DNA from: Planctomycetota bacterium
GTDB taxonomy: Bacteria > Planctomycetota > Phycisphaerae > UBA1845
Direction: 5' to 3'
DNA length: 5,350 nucleotides
NCBI GenBank assembly: GCA_022561415.1
Contig: JADFRH010000172.1
Coordinates: 1-5,350 of the forward strand
Shown here piece after piece: positions 4,538 to 5,350 of the stretch (the stretch's first letter is position 1; each line of letters starts with the position of its first letter). The position numbers and the translations under genes are program-made. The notes under the pieces are model-generated. The model was not told the DNA's origin. It searched no databases and was given only the letters and a program-made list of their open reading frames with translations.

Positions 4538-5350
4538 ATGCCGAAATCGACCGTCGCCGTCCTGCGAACCCGCCCCGCGACGGTGCTGAAAGACTATCAC
4601 GAAGTTCTAAACCTCGCCGGTTATCAAGACGTCGTCGCCAAGGACGCCGATACGGCGCTGAAAATCAATATCTCCTGGCACTTCTTCTTCCCCGCCAGCT
4701 CGACCACGCCCTGGCAGCTCGAAGGCGTTATCCGGGCGATGAAGACCGACGGCTACGACCCCGACCTGATCCATGCCTGCCACAACCGCACCGTGGTCAT
4801 CGACGCACACTTCGGCGAGCGCGAGAACAAACAGATCGACGTCGTCGAGGCGCATGGCCTGCGGAACATCCACCTCTACGAAGGCGAGGACTGGATCCAC
4901 ATCCGTGACGCCGTCGGCGACCTGGCGGACCGTTTCCTTTGCCTAAATGACGTCTACCCGAAGGGCTTTCACATTCCCCGGCGGTTTATCGGCGAGAACA
5001 TCATCCACCTGCCGACGGTCAAGACGCACATCTTCACGACGACGACCGGCGCGATGAAAAACGCCTTCGGCGGGCTGCTCAACGAAAAGCGGCACTGGAC
5101 GCACCCGGTCATCCACGAGACGCTGGTCGACCTGCTGATGATCCAGAACAAGATCCATCGCGGCGTCTTCGCGGTGATGGACGGGACCTTCGCCGGCGAC
5201 GGGCCGGGGCCGCGCTGCATGATTCCGTACGTCAAGAACGTGCTGCTGGCGAGCGCGGACCAAGTCGCGATCGATGCCGTCGCAGCCAAGCTGATGGGCA
5301 TGGACCCGCTCTCGATCAAGTTCATCCGCATCGCGCACGAAAAAGGGTTG
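4538..5350 (+). CDS. DUF362 domain-containing protein, 3' end beyond the window
   Basis: An uninterrupted 271-codon frame starts at ATG 4538-4540 with GGAG (4526-4529) 8 nt upstream and runs off the right edge. It shows the DUF362 pattern. A beta-strand with LKINISWHFFFPASSTTPWQLEGVI is at 41-65, and NIIHLPTVKTHIFTTTTGAMKN at 154-175 is the hallmark KTH...TGAMKN(x)FGG stretch. MDGTFAGDGPGP (214-225) and LASADQVAIDAVAAKLMG (237-254) follow. Proteins of this family are about 300-400 residues, and some carry ferredoxin-type iron-sulfur clusters. No CxxCxxC motif is seen in the part present. The biochemical role of the family is mostly unsettled, so none is assigned. There is no signal peptide, so a cytoplasmic location is likely. 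It is divergent from the PEP-CTERM gene and seems to begin its own transcript. Confidence 0.88.
   Translation, partial: MPKSTVAVLRTRPATVLKDYHEVLNLAGYQDVVAKDADTALKINISWHFFFPASSTTPWQLEGVIRAMKTDGYDPDLIHACHNRTVVIDAHFGERENKQIDVVEAHGLRNIHLYEGEDWIHIRDAVGDLADRFLCLNDVYPKGFHIPRRFIGENIIHLPTVKTHIFTTTTGAMKNAFGGLLNEKRHWTHPVIHETLVDLLMIQNKIHRGVFAVMDGTFAGDGPGPRCMIPYVKNVLLASADQVAIDAVAAKLMGMDPLSIKFIRIAHEKGL

Noticed and set aside
4607..5338. Minus-strand open frames opposite the DUF362 gene
   Set aside because: The plus-strand frame has the conserved KTH...TGAMKN and DGTFAGDGPGP segments; the opposite frames are shadows.

Overview
This window looks like a composite of DNA from at least three sources. Two abrupt junctions cut through genes, and no mobile element, repeat or integration site lies at either one. 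The simplest explanation is a chimeric metagenome contig (misassembly, ligation chimera or amplification chimera). Real recombination cannot be excluded from sequence alone.

Segment A (1 to about 938) has no intact gene. It begins with a cluster of GC-rich hairpins (about 25-238), followed by a very AT-rich spacer (about 240-480) with more hairpins. A near-perfect three-armed palindrome at 483-538 comes next. Then there is the C-terminal part of a minus-strand hypothetical protein that resembles a family I associate with Patescibacteria (CPR). Segment B (about 935 to 1185) is about 250 bp of a ribosomal protein operon: the last residues of what looks like L10 (rplJ), a 68-nt gap, and the first 39 codons of L7/L12 (rplL) behind a GGAGG ribosome binding site. 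Its source phylum cannot be named.

Segment C (about 1171 to 5350) is GC-rich and coherent. It suits a Planctomycetes-like bacterium, because of a secreted protein with a PAPGA-type PEP-CTERM tail and the general GC-rich coding style. On the minus strand a GcvT-like folate-dependent aminomethyltransferase is followed directly by a PYROXD2-type FAD oxidoreductase. The stop and start codons abut, so the two form an operon, and the oxidoreductase is cut off by the segment B junction. Upstream, also on the minus strand, is the PEP-CTERM protein with a strong Rho-independent terminator. A divergent 388-bp intergenic region separates it from a plus-strand DUF362 protein that runs off the right edge.

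Functionally, the GcvT-like/FAD-oxidoreductase pair suggests oxidation of a methylated or amino substrate with one-carbon transfer to tetrahydrofolate, but the substrate cannot be deduced. The PEP-CTERM and DUF362 genes appear to be separate transcription units. I found no convincing new defence, mobile or RNA-guided system. The most open items are the structured non-coding DNA in segment A and the two junctions.
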